DNA from: Flavipsychrobacter sp.
Lineage (GTDB): Bacteria; Bacteroidota; Bacteroidia; Chitinophagales; Chitinophagaceae
Length of the DNA stretch: 35,838 nucleotides
Assembly: GCA_025963465.1 (NCBI GenBank)
Contig: JAOQAP010000014.1
Span: 1 to 35,838, forward strand
Direction of reading: 5' to 3'
This document shows, piece after piece, positions 1 to 9,500 of this stretch. The notes beneath the pieces are model-generated. The model ran no database searches. It was given only the letters and a program-made list of their open reading frames with translations, and was not told the DNA's origin. The position numbers and the translations under genes are program-made. Within the stretch, counting starts at the first letter, position 1. Every line of letters begins with the position of its first letter.

Positions 1-359
1 TAGAAAACAAGGAAAGCCAGCGGTATCAGGAAATTGTTCATGCAGTATACCAGGAATGCGTGACGGGTTGCGCCCATATACGGTATGCGCTTACTGTGTA
101 CTATAAATGTGGTTATGTTCCACATCATAGTGAACACACATAGTGAACCACCAAGCAGGATCATGCTTACGAAATTGATGTCCCCTAAATATTCAGGTGC
201 AAGGAACAAGGACGATGCGCCAAAATGTGAAGCAAAATGCCCGGTAATGGTCAGCAGCAGCACCAGCCAGAAAAGCATAAGTAACTGGTACTTACGAAAA
301 TGAAGCAGCAATAGCTGAACAGGTAAGAAAAAGTATAGGCGCTTCAGCAATCGGCTCAT
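1..359 (-). CDS. Membrane protein N-terminus, possibly patatin-like phospholipase family (partial)
   Basis: The reverse strand has an open frame starting with ATG at 359 and leaving the window at base 1, giving about 119 residues. It begins MSRLLKRLYFFLPVQL and shows at least three hydrophobic segments (about residues 8-20, 27-42 and 64-84), with a fourth starting at the window edge. The sentence-like order 'LLLLHFRKYQLL... LFLAPEYLGDINF... TTFIVHSKRIP' matches my memory of the membrane N-terminus of large patatin-like phospholipases in Chitinophagaceae, but the catalytic part would lie outside the window. The membrane character is seen directly; the family name is inference. Confidence 0.6.
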   Translation of the reverse strand, partial: MSRLLKRLYFFLPVQLLLLHFRKYQLLMLFWLVLLLTITGHFASHFGASSLFLAPEYLGDINFVSMILLGGSLCVFTMMWNITTFIVHSKRIPYMGATRHAFLVYCMNNFLIPLAFLVF

Positions 360-444
360 TCAGCTTTATTCGTTTTTTATAGATCAGGCTACTTATCTCT
401 GTTACTTATTACATATCAAATTAGATACCAAAAGAGCAGATCCG

Positions 445-1227
445 TTACAATAACAAGAATTTGTCCGCATCCTGGAGGAAAGGGAGTTTGCTTCTTGTTT
501 TCAGCAGCAGGTCTTTTTCCAGTGTTACGGTATGGCAGGCCACATCGTTCGACTGTTGCCATATTTGTTCGCCCAGCGGGCCAAAAACGCTGCTGTCGCC
601 GCTATAGTTATAATCTTTGCCATCTTTGCCCACACGGTTCACACCCACCACATAGCTCATATTTTCTATAGCTCTTGCCTGAAGCAGGGTTTTCCATGCC
701 AGGCTGCGCACTTCCGGCCAGTTGGCTACATACAGCAGCACATCATAGTCATCACCCGTATTTCTCGACCATACCGGGAAACGCAGGTCATAGCAAACCA
801 TCAGGTTTATACGCCATCCGTTCACCTGGGCTATCAGTTTTGTTTCTCCTTTTGTATAGTGCTTGTCCTCGTCGGCATAGCCAAAGAGATGTCGTTTGTC
901 ATAAACCCCTATTTTGCCATCAGGCTGCACCCACAGCATACGGTTGTAATATTTGCCGTCTTCTTCTATTATCAGGCTGCCGGTAAGTATACAGCGGTAT
1001 TTTACTGCCATATCTGCCATCCAGCGCACGCTGGTGCCGTCCATGGGCTCTGCCAGCCGCTCAGGCGCCATACTGAAACCGGTGCTGAACATTTCCGGCA
1101 GGGCTACCACATGCTTAGGCCCGCTGATGCCCGATATGGTTTTTTCATATTGCAGCAGGTTGGCTTCTTTATTTTCCCATACTATATCCGGCTGTATCAC
1201 CGTTATATGTAATTGATCGCTGGCCAT
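445..1227 (-). CDS. Omega-amidase / nitrilase superfamily carbon-nitrogen hydrolase (YafV-like)
   Basis: The 260-residue protein has the nitrilase catalytic triad: Glu45 in LPEMFSTGF, Lys111 in YDKRHLFGYADE and Cys145 in VCYDLRFP. The length and the wording around each residue match the YafV/omega-amidase branch (about 256 residues in E. coli). Members hydrolyse alpha-keto-glutaramate or alpha-keto-succinamate to the keto acid and ammonia, a salvage step after glutamine or methionine transamination. There is no signal peptide, so it should be cytoplasmic. The ATG at 1227 places the first strand of the fold at residues 6-12. It is divergent from the secreted-protein gene at 1379. The exact substrate cannot be told from sequence alone. 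Confidence 0.9.
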   Translation of the reverse strand: MASDQLHITVIQPDIVWENKEANLLQYEKTISGISGPKHVVALPEMFSTGFSMAPERLAEPMDGTSVRWMADMAVKYRCILTGSLIIEEDGKYYNRMLWVQPDGKIGVYDKRHLFGYADEDKHYTKGETKLIAQVNGWRINLMVCYDLRFPVWSRNTGDDYDVLLYVANWPEVRSLAWKTLLQARAIENMSYVVGVNRVGKDGKDYNYSGDSSVFGPLGEQIWQQSNDVACHTVTLEKDLLLKTRSKLPFLQDADKFLLL

Positions 1228-1355
1228 ATTTGATATGAAGCTACGATATAATTAAATTTGTAAAAAATTGTACAGCGAAAAAAGCAAATATTTAATTTAC
1301 GGTAAGTGCTTTCACGCTGGCAGCAAAAGGAATACGACTTTCGGCGATTCCTGAC

Positions 1356-1363
1356 TATATTTG
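1356..1363 (+). promoter_or_regulatory. Bacteroidota-type -7 element TATATTTG
   Basis: A perfect TAnnTTTG match lies 15 bases before the ATG at 1379. No clear TTTG -33 element is seen at the expected distance. An AGAGG just before the start could serve as ribosome binding site, though the predicted leader would be very short. Confidence 0.45.
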
Positions 1364-1378
1364 GCCGATTAGAGGAAT

Positions 1379-2095
1379 ATGAGAAACGTACTGCTCCTGT
1401 TATTACTGTTACTACCTGTAGCTGCTTTTTGTAAAGACAAGAAGCACAAGCAGTTAAAGCTACCCGTGAGCCGGTGGCAAGAGGTAAAGCGCATGGGACT
1501 GGATTCATCTATTATACCCTTCCAGGATACGCTGTTTGTCACTTTTCTAAAAAAAGACTCCTTCATTTATCACAACCTCAATGGCTTTGTTTATAGAGGG
1601 GGTTACACGATCAATGAAGACAGCCTGCTGGATTTTGGTACTGCCCGCTACAAAATAGCTACAAAACGCCCGAACATGCTGACCCTTGTAGATGATAAGG
1701 GCATGTACGTGCTGGCACCGGATCTCTCTGATACGGTAAAAATAATAGTGCTGGACACTAATGACAAACCACTTCCGGTAACCAATATAGACCAGATGAT
1801 AGGCCACTGGACGGTATACAAGCGTGAGGCAAAAGAAGTGGGAGCTATTGATGCAGCGACTTCAATTACTGCTGCGTATATTACCGGCCCATCTACAGAT
1901 GGCAAGTTGGGTTATGTATATGGAGGCCAGGATGCGAAAAATAATCCGTCATGGTATATAAAGAGCTTTGGTATAGACCAGGTGCTGGAATGTGACGGGA
2001 AAAACCTGCGGGTACTAAAAGTGATAAAATGCCAGAAAGGCGAAATGATACTGGAAGAAAGCGACATTAAATACTACTTCAAGCAGTTCAAATAG
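1379..2095 (+). CDS. Secreted protein of unknown function
   Basis: The 238-residue protein opens with a clear export signal: MRNVLLLLLLLLPVAAF followed by Cys and a charged stretch KDKKHK. The residue before Cys18 is Phe, which is a poor lipobox, so cleavage by signal peptidase I near AAF/C seems as likely as lipoprotein processing. The rest is a soluble mixed alpha/beta sequence with no motif I recognise. A segment near residues 140-150 (MIGHWTVYKRE) resembles the start of small lipocalin-like domains ('GxW'), but this is weak. It has a TAnnTTTG promoter element and converges on the glycosyltransferase gene, with 12 bases between stops. Confidence 0.75.
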   Translation: MRNVLLLLLLLLPVAAFCKDKKHKQLKLPVSRWQEVKRMGLDSSIIPFQDTLFVTFLKKDSFIYHNLNGFVYRGGYTINEDSLLDFGTARYKIATKRPNMLTLVDDKGMYVLAPDLSDTVKIIVLDTNDKPLPVTNIDQMIGHWTVYKREAKEVGAIDAATSITAAYITGPSTDGKLGYVYGGQDAKNNPSWYIKSFGIDQVLECDGKNLRVLKVIKCQKGEMILEESDIKYYFKQFK

Positions 2096-2107
2096 CTAAG
2101 AAGAAAC

Positions 2108-3757
2108 TTATTTCAGCTTCAGCAAATAATACATGCGCGTAGCCTTGTCCCTTGTCTTTGGGTTCAGGAACTCCGGCGTAAGTTCGCTCACCTTGAACAA
2201 CCGGCCTTCTTTCATCACATCATAGGCTATCTGGTGCTCATTCAGAATATTGAGTCCCTTGTCCATCGTAACTATATATTTTTTCTTGTGTACGTCAGTT
2301 ACCGTATCTACTCCTGTTACAAAATCCTGCGCGTAAAAATGGATACAGTTTATCGGGTCTTCCATTTTAAATTGGGCGACATCATCGCCTTTTAAGTGCA
2401 GGCTGTAAATATATTTTCCAAGCTGCGAGCCGACCTGGTATTGCAAAAGGGACGGATAAACATGATTGTTAAGAAAGATATTGGCGATGATCATAGCGCT
2501 GGCTGACACCCAGAATATCCTGCCCGTCAAAGATCTGCGTAACGCAAGGAACAACCATCCGCAAAAGCAAACGATCCATAAGACAATGAAAAACGGATGC
2601 GCCGGGAAAACGACTACCAGCAGCAGTAACGCAACAAGGAGTAACAAACAACTGATAACAAACTGGAAGCGGCGCATAAAATTATACAGGCCCACATACT
2701 TCTTTTCTTCTATAATATCATACAACAGCTTTGCGGTAACGATAGCGGCAAGTGGAAAAACGATAAATATGTAATGCGGTAACTGGTAGGCGGACATGCC
2801 AAGCGCTAAATAGGTAATAAGAAAGCCGCCGGTGGTTATCCACTCCTGTTGCGGCTGCAGGCGGAATTTCTGACGGATAAGTGTAGCCACATTGATGAAC
2901 AATGCCGGTATGAACAAAAATATCCACGGCAGGAACGACCAGAGCATATTTACCAGCAGGAAGCTGATATCAGCGCCGTTCTTCCATGGGCTTTCGCCTG
3001 TGATGCGGCCAAAGCTTTGTGACCAGTAAAAGAACCGCAGACCTGAATTACCCGTTTTGCCATTCACCAATTTTTCAGGGTGCAGATCAAACTGCTCATA
3101 GAGCCCAATGCTCATAGGTATGAGGAGGATGGCAATAAGAATCAATCCCGGGATATAGGCTGCTTTGAAGAAATTGCGCCATTGGCCTTTTAAAATCCAG
3201 TCGCTGGCAAAGCAGAATACCGGTACCATTAATGCTATAGGGCCTTTGGTCATCATACCGAACGCAAAGGCAGCACAACCACCCATCAGGTAAACGAATT
3301 TTTTATTGAGTACCCATTCCTGCACCAGCCATATACCGGTAACCACCCATGCCATAAGTATGGTATCGCAGCGCACGTCGTTGGTCATCAGGAACATACC
3401 CTGGCAGCTGGCCAGCACCAGTGCAGCCATCCTGCCGGTTACTTCACCGTACAGCAGCTTGCCCAGCCTGTAAGTAGAGAAAACGGCCAATAAAGCAAAA
3501 AGGATAGATGGGAACTTGTAAGCAAAATTATTAACACCAAACACCCTCATACTGGCAGCGCTCACCCAGAACAGGAAAGGAGGTTTGTCCAGGTATTCTA
3601 TGCCACGATCGTACAGGTGCAGATAGTCACCTTTTTTCAGCATTTCCCTGCTCATTTCGGCATACTGCGATGCGTCTATGTCCATCGTATCTATCCGGAT
3701 GGCGGTCAGGTAAAGGAGGGCAACAACGATAAACACCCAAAAAGGAACTTTTGGCAT
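2108..3757 (-). CDS. ArnT-like dolichyl-phosphate-mannose / lipid-linked sugar glycosyltransferase (GT83-type)
   Basis: The 549-residue integral membrane protein carries N-terminal hallmarks of the PMT/ArnT superfamily: a first transmembrane helix, then an acidic loop DIDASQYAEMSREM (residues 26-39), then DKPPFLFW (57-64). These form the lipid-linked sugar donor site in ArnT. About ten further hydrophobic segments follow to residue 440, then a soluble C-terminal domain of about 100 residues. The family transfers a sugar from a polyprenyl phosphate carrier to lipid A or protein on the periplasmic face. Acceptor and sugar cannot be read from sequence. ATG at 3757 is the natural start, immediately ahead of the first helix. 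It is divergent from the epimerase gene. Confidence 0.85.
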   Translation of the reverse strand: MPKVPFWVFIVVALLYLTAIRIDTMDIDASQYAEMSREMLKKGDYLHLYDRGIEYLDKPPFLFWVSAASMRVFGVNNFAYKFPSILFALLAVFSTYRLGKLLYGEVTGRMAALVLASCQGMFLMTNDVRCDTILMAWVVTGIWLVQEWVLNKKFVYLMGGCAAFAFGMMTKGPIALMVPVFCFASDWILKGQWRNFFKAAYIPGLILIAILLIPMSIGLYEQFDLHPEKLVNGKTGNSGLRFFYWSQSFGRITGESPWKNGADISFLLVNMLWSFLPWIFLFIPALFINVATLIRQKFRLQPQQEWITTGGFLITYLALGMSAYQLPHYIFIVFPLAAIVTAKLLYDIIEEKKYVGLYNFMRRFQFVISCLLLLVALLLLVVVFPAHPFFIVLWIVCFCGWLFLALRRSLTGRIFWVSASAMIIANIFLNNHVYPSLLQYQVGSQLGKYIYSLHLKGDDVAQFKMEDPINCIHFYAQDFVTGVDTVTDVHKKKYIVTMDKGLNILNEHQIAYDVMKEGRLFKVSELTPEFLNPKTRDKATRMYYLLKLK

Positions 3758-3845
3758 AGCAGGAGTTTTGCCGGAAGGAGCATCAAAACAGGTACGTCAA
3801 ATTTTGTCACCTTACCTTCGCAAAAATAATCGCAATTTTACTATA

Positions 3846-4871
3846 ATGCTGCAATTAAAATATTATTCGTACGATCTGGCGTTTGAATATCCATTTACCA
3901 TATTTAAAGGAACCAAGACCCACCAGCCTACCCTCATCACCTCGCTGGGCCTGGCAGACTATGTGGGCTATGGTGAAGCGCCGGCCATCAGCTACTATAA
4001 TATTACTGTTCCGGAGATGATCGCATCGCTGGAGGAAAAGAAGGCCATGATAGAAAGATATGCGCTTATAGACCCCCAGCGCTTCTGGCATTTCCTGCAC
4101 CACCTGATACCCGGACAGCACTTTCTTACCTGCGCACTGGATATGGCAGCATGGGACCTGTTTGCAAAAATGCGCCGTATGCCCCTGCACAGACTGCTGA
4201 ACATACCACAAGGCCCCACCCCACTTACTGACTATACCATAGGCATAGATACCAAAGAGAATATGGTAGCCAAGCTACAGGCACACCCGTGGCCCATATA
4301 TAAAATAAAAGTGGGCAAAGCCGATGATGTAGATATACTGCGGGAGTTACGAACGCACACAGATGCCCCGTTCCGGGTAGATGCCAACGAAGGCTGGACA
4401 TTTGACGAAGCAAAAATGCTGCTGCCGGAATTACAGAAACTTAATGTTACCATGGTAGAACAACCCTTACCAAGGGAAGAATATGAGGCCATGAAGGAAC
4501 TGAAGGCATTATCTCCCCTACCACTGTTTGCAGACGAAAGCTGCCGGACGGAAGATGAGGTAAAAAAGTGTGCAGACGGTTTTAACGGCATAAACATAAA
4601 GCTGACCAAATGCGGCGGCATAACGCCCGCCATGCGAATGATAACCGAAGCCCGCAAACTGGGATTGAAAGTAATGATAGGCAGCATGAATGAAAGCACC
4701 ATAGGCTCTGCTGCCATAGCCACCCTGATGCCGCTATTGGATGAAGTTGATGCAGATGGTCCGCTATTATTAAAACAGGATGTAGCAGAAGGGCTGACGT
4801 ATGACAACGGAATAATAAAGATGAGTGGTGCTGCAGGGCTGGGAGTAAGGTTTATGGGATTGAAGAATTGA
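3846..4871 (+). CDS. L-Ala-D/L-Glu (dipeptide) epimerase, enolase superfamily
   Basis: The 341-residue protein has the muconate-lactonizing-enzyme subgroup signature: KIK at 153-155 (catalytic Lys pair motif), metal ligands Asp179 (DANEGWT), Glu205 (VEQPLP) and Asp230 (FADES), then IKLTKCGG (251-258) with the second catalytic lysine, and GSMNEST near 279. This layout is that of dipeptide epimerases which act on L-Ala-D-Glu released from murein peptides. I chose ATG 3846, not an upstream in-frame ATG at 3768, because the fold begins at LQLKYYSYDL and the upstream part covers a likely promoter (TACCTTCG at 3813-3820, one base off TAnnTTTG). A murein-recycling role would fit, but other dipeptides are possible. 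Confidence 0.88.
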   Translation: MLQLKYYSYDLAFEYPFTIFKGTKTHQPTLITSLGLADYVGYGEAPAISYYNITVPEMIASLEEKKAMIERYALIDPQRFWHFLHHLIPGQHFLTCALDMAAWDLFAKMRRMPLHRLLNIPQGPTPLTDYTIGIDTKENMVAKLQAHPWPIYKIKVGKADDVDILRELRTHTDAPFRVDANEGWTFDEAKMLLPELQKLNVTMVEQPLPREEYEAMKELKALSPLPLFADESCRTEDEVKKCADGFNGINIKLTKCGGITPAMRMITEARKLGLKVMIGSMNESTIGSAAIATLMPLLDEVDADGPLLLKQDVAEGLTYDNGIIKMSGAAGLGVRFMGLKN

Positions 4872-4945
4872 GCGGATTATTTACGGTAGTACAGTTCTAA
4901 AGAAAGGGAACTATTATTAAATTCGTAACCTTATTATTAAATCAC

Positions 4946-5476
4946 ATGGCAAAAACGATAGGAATACCCGATGAAATAATTATTAGCAAGATATATTTTA
5001 TTCGTGGACAAAAGGTAATGCTGGATCGGGATCTTGCAGAGCTATATGATGTAGAGACGAAACAATTAAAACGGCAGGTTAGGAGAAACATTTCCAGATT
5101 TCCTGAAGATTTTATGTTTGAATTATCAGTAGAAGAATTGGAAAACTTGAGGAGCCAATTTGGCACCTCAAGTTGGGGTGGGATTAGATATATGCCGATG
5201 GTTTTTACAGAGCAAGGGGTTACTATGCTTTCGTGCGTACTAAGCAGCGAAAGAGCAATTGAAGTGAATATTCGTATAATAAGAATATTCGCAAAACTTC
5301 GTGAAATGTTGTTGACGCATAAGGACATACTATTAAAACTTGAACAACTGGAAAAACAGGTAATGCAAAATAGTGACGAGATACAAATGATTTTTTCAGC
5401 GATGAAACAGTTATTGAATCCTCCACAAGAAGAAAGAACGCCAATAGGGTTTAAGGTAAAGGCTAAAAATAAATAA
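4946..5476 (+). CDS. ORF6N-domain protein (phage antirepressor/KilA-N type)
   Basis: The 176-residue protein has the ORF6N signature over about residues 8-95: IYFIRGQKVMLDRDLAELY, then VETKQLKRQVRRN, RFPEDFMFEL and MVFTEQGVTMLS. The C-terminal half (about 110-155) is a charged, probably coiled-coil helix. ORF6N domains are DNA-binding modules found in phage antirepressors and often stranded in Bacteroidota chromosomes. The gene is more AT-rich than its neighbours and ends 7 bases before murB, so it may be co-transcribed with murB. A TAAATTCG element (one mismatch from TAnnTTTG) lies about 20 bases upstream of the ATG. No other phage gene is seen nearby. Confidence 0.88.
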   Translation: MAKTIGIPDEIIISKIYFIRGQKVMLDRDLAELYDVETKQLKRQVRRNISRFPEDFMFELSVEELENLRSQFGTSSWGGIRYMPMVFTEQGVTMLSCVLSSERAIEVNIRIIRIFAKLREMLLTHKDILLKLEQLEKQVMQNSDEIQMIFSAMKQLLNPPQEERTPIGFKVKAKNK

Positions 5477-5483
5477 ACCCAAC

Positions 5484-6488
5484 ATGCACTTACAACAAAA
5501 CATATCATTACTACCCTATAACACATTTGGCATAGATGTGCAGGCAGCGTATTTCACGGAGCTGAAGGATATAAATGACCTGGAAGCAATAACCGAACTG
5601 CCATATGAAAAACACATACTGGGTGGTGGTAGCAACATACTGCTGACACAGCCAATAAAAGGGCTGGTGATACACAACCAGCTAAAAGGAATAACCGTTG
5701 AAAAGGAAGATGATAACCATGTGTGGCTGCGTGTGCAGGCCGGAGAAGTATGGCATGAGCTGGTACTGTATGCTGTGAATACTGGACTGGGCGGCATAGA
5801 GAACCTGGCGCTGATACCCGGCACAGTCGGTGCATCGCCAATGCAGAATATAGGGGCCTACGGCGTAGAGGCGAAGGACACGATTGAAAGCGTGACCTTC
5901 TGGTACTGGAATGAAAAAAGACTGCTTACTTATAACAACCGTGAATGTGAGTTTGGATACAGGGCCAGTATATTTAAAGAAGGGCTGAAAGATAAAGTAT
6001 TCATTACTTCGGTAGTATACAAGCTGAGCAAACAACCGAGATACAATACCAGCTATGGTGCCATAGAGCAGGAATTGGAAGAGATGGGCGTAAAAGAACC
6101 CTCGGTAAAAGCGATAGCATATGCGGTAATGAATATAAGAATGAGCAAGCTACCGGACCCTAAGGTGATAGGCAATGCAGGTAGCTTTTTCAAAAATCCG
6201 ACCATTGCGAGAACTGAATATGAGATACTCCTGGAAAAGTATCCATCACTGCCATCTTATAAAGTGAGCGACAACCTTGTAAAGATACCTGCCGGCTGGC
6301 TCATAGAGCAGTGTGGCTGGAAAGGATATAAGATAGATGATATGGGTGTACACGCCAAACAAGCATTAGTGCTGGTAAACTATGGCAAAGCACATGGCAA
6401 GGAGATATGGCAGTTATCAGGAGAGATATTGCGCTCAGTGAAAGAACGTTTTGGTATAGAGCTGGAACGAGAAGTGCAGGTGTGGTAA
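5484..6488 (+). CDS. murB: UDP-N-acetylenolpyruvoylglucosamine reductase
   Basis: The 334-residue protein contains the FAD-binding loop LGGGSNILL (46-54), IPGTVGASPMQNIGAYG (111-127), Arg160 in FGYRASIFKEG, the catalytic serine Ser234 in NAGSFFKNP, and a terminal LEREV with Glu330. This is the type I (E. coli-like) MurB with the YRxSIFK segment. It reduces UDP-GlcNAc enolpyruvate to UDP-MurNAc with NADPH in the cytoplasm, the second committed step of peptidoglycan synthesis. The ATG at 5484 gives MHLQQNISLLPYNTF, the usual start of the fold. It follows the ORF6N gene by 7 bases and is followed by a strong bidirectional hairpin. Confidence 0.96.
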   Translation: MHLQQNISLLPYNTFGIDVQAAYFTELKDINDLEAITELPYEKHILGGGSNILLTQPIKGLVIHNQLKGITVEKEDDNHVWLRVQAGEVWHELVLYAVNTGLGGIENLALIPGTVGASPMQNIGAYGVEAKDTIESVTFWYWNEKRLLTYNNRECEFGYRASIFKEGLKDKVFITSVVYKLSKQPRYNTSYGAIEQELEEMGVKEPSVKAIAYAVMNIRMSKLPDPKVIGNAGSFFKNPTIARTEYEILLEKYPSLPSYKVSDNLVKIPAGWLIEQCGWKGYKIDDMGVHAKQALVLVNYGKAHGKEIWQLSGEILRSVKERFGIELEREVQVW

Positions 6489-6495
6489 ACCCCTG

Positions 6496-6540
6496 AAAAG
6501 CGTAACGTAACAATAAAAGTGTTACGCTTTTGTTACGTTA
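6496..6540. terminator. Bidirectional hairpin with two alternative stems
   Basis: AAAAGCGTAAC (6496-6506) pairs perfectly with GTTACGCTTTT (6521-6531). A second, mutually exclusive stem pairs TAACGTAAC (6503-6511) with GTTACGTTA (6532-6540). The element lies between the converging murB and histidine kinase genes and probably terminates both transcripts. Confidence 0.75.
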
Positions 6541-6545
6541 TTGTA

Positions 6546-9500
6546 CTACTTCTTTACTATAGGCAAGCGAATAAAGAAAGTAGTCCCTTTCCCTTCTTCT
6601 GATTCAAAAGAGATAACACCTTTCCAGAACTCAATGATCTTTTTGGTCATGGCAAGACCAAGGCCGGTACCTGATGATTTGGTGGTAAAGTATGGCTGGA
6701 AGATACGCTGTGCCACCTCTTGTGATATACCTGAGCCATTATCTGCAATAGCAATAGTCGCTTCGTTGTTTTCTGTAGTGAGCGATACTTCTATATTGCC
6801 CTGACGATCTTCCGGTATTGCCTGCTTGGCATTTTCCAGCAGGTTAGTGAATACACGCAGCAACTGGCTGCGGTCTGAGAGTACGAATATCTTATCTGTT
6901 GTTTTCTGAACGGTCACTTTGATATGTGCGTCATTGAGGTATAGTTCCAGCGCCGTGTTCAGCAGTTCATTCAGCTCCAGCTCTTCTTCCCTTGCCTCAG
7001 GCATCTTGGCAAAATTGGAGAACTCTGATGCGATGTAGGAAAGGTTGTCTATCTGCTCTATGATGGATGCCGATACTTTTTCTGTAAGTTCCTTTATGTT
7101 CTCTTTATCGCTCCTCATAGCCTGTTGCAGGTACTGTATGTTCAGTTTCATAGGCGTGAGCGGGTTCTTGATCTCGTGGGCTACCTGCCGCGCCATTTCT
7201 CGCCATGCCATTTCACGTTCACTCTGTGCCAGCTTAGCCGCGTTCTCTTCCACTTTGTTCACCATCTTATTATACTCTCTTACCAGCAACCCTATCTCAT
7301 CATCATATGGCCAGGTGATACGTTCATTGCGCTGCAGGTTGATACGACCGAACTGTTCTATCACTACATTGAACGTGCGGGTTATCCACCGGGTAATGAA
7401 TATAGCCAGTATGCTCGATAGCAGGAAGATGAACGCGTAGATATTGATGAGCGTGATAACGATACTGGATATCTGGTAGTTCAGGTCTTTTTCAGAAGAG
7501 AAGAACGGAACATTGATATAGCCCATCGTTTCCCCTTTATCATCCCTCAGCGGCTCATAGCCTGATAGATAAGACAGCCCTCCTATCATCTCATTCTGTA
7601 TCACCACCGACTTACCGGAATAATTAAGATCGAAAAAAGCATCGGGCCTTATCCTGCGGGATATGAGGCTCTTGTTATAGATATCATCCTGCGATGCTGT
7701 TACCAGTTCCCCGTCATTGTCAAATATATTAATGTCTATTTTTTGTCCGTTGGCAATGGCTATAGTAGTAATAAAACCTTTGAACCCGGGAGACTTACTA
7801 AGCGTATCGAAAAAGTATTCTGCAGAGGATACATTGGCCCGCCTGAGATAATCCTGTACCGATTGCTTTGCGATCATCATAGACGACTGCAGCTTGCTGG
7901 AGTTAGAAGTGCGGTACTGGTTAGTAAAGTACCATATAGTAACACCGCCTATAATGATGAACGAGATGAGCACTATAGTAAGCATGGAGAAGTGTACACG
8001 CCTGCGAAGGGTAAGCCTGAAAAAACGAACATTGCCCAGTGAGCTGGTGAAGTAAGAGATGTACAACTGGTAAATAAGAATGAAAGCCGCAAGCAATACC
8101 TGTACACCAAACAAATACGAGAACAGAGTAAGCAGCTCCAGGAACTGGCTACGGGTATTTACTACAACAATGGTTCGCTTTTCCGATGTTTTATAATAAA
8201 GTTCTGAGATATTGTTATTTGTGAAAAAGACCGGCTTCTGTTCCTGCAGTGTATCATAGAGCAGGTGGTTGGCGAACGCATAATCGGTGGTCTGGTTGAC
8301 CAGCTTATTATCCATGTATATAGCGTAGGCATACTCATTGGCCTCACTACCGGCACTGTTGGTAGTAGGCAGCAACAGCTCGTTGCTCACATTCTCTGCC
8401 ACCTGCTTTTTTGGTTCCAGCACAATTATTACATAACCTATCTGCCTGTTGATGGAGTCGCTGTATATGGGTATGTGGGAAAGATAGCTGTGGCCTTCCT
8501 GTATGTTCTCTTTGTAATACAGGTTGCTCGATAAGAAAGTATCGCTCTCCTGCTGTTCATTAATGAGCGTGGTATAATCGGTAGTGTCTTTATTGTAAAG
8601 TCCAGCTGTCTTCCTGTCGAACAGGTATACTTTGGTTCGGTATTTATTCAGTGTACCGTTCAGGTATAGCCCGTCGAAACGCTGGTTGATGGCTTTACGT
8701 GCAGTAGAGGATGGTTTGTAAAAAAAGCCTTTTATGACCTTGTCTTGTTTTATATGTTCAATGGCTTTGTAAAAATCGTACTCCATCATATTGTCCCTGT
8801 GGGGGAACAACACCTGGCTATGCTCTACAAAGGCAATACGTGCAGAGCGTTCTTTGATCTCGTTGAAATACTGCAGGATGACCGTACCGAACAAACAAAT
8901 GAATACTGCCCAGAACAACATGTGCGGTTCAAACAGGTTGGACACCAGCTCCAGCCTTGGTATATCCAGTAGTATAAAGAACAGCGTTATCCAGCCAAGT
9001 AAGACCCAGTTGAACCCATCATGAAAATTACAGACCAGTAAAAGAAACACAGCGCCTACTACTGTTACCAGCAGGTACTTCGCCATTTTGCTTTTTACGA
9101 GTGTGTTCAACTGGGTATTCACCAGGTACATGACCAGGCAAGACATACCCGTAATAGTTCCTATAACCAGCAGCCCGAATATGGTGTACACATTTATAGT
9201 ATACCAGTGCCCTACATTGAACGAAATATTGGAATCGAGCACCAGGCTGCGGATCACATTTACGAACAGGAACACATAGGCTACAAGCGCTACCACCAGC
9301 ACCATGGTAACTATCTTACGTGTCTTTTCATTCGTTATCTTGTTGCAATAGGTTTTATAAGGAGTATGACGGGTAAGAAAAACAATAAGCCATAACAGAC
9401 AAAGTGTATCGATAAAAAGATCTCCGAACGAGGACAGGTACTTGCTGGACGCATACAGGCTGGGAGAGAAGAAGGTAATGGTATCGAGATTGAACGGCAA

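Noticed and set aside
532-1212. Long open frame on the plus strand opposite the nitrilase gene
   Set aside because: It is the antisense shadow of a well-supported gene with an intact catalytic triad; its product has no recognisable features.
4232-4807. 191-codon frame opposite the epimerase gene
   Set aside because: Ser-rich antisense product of the GC-skewed coding strand; no start signal or domain.
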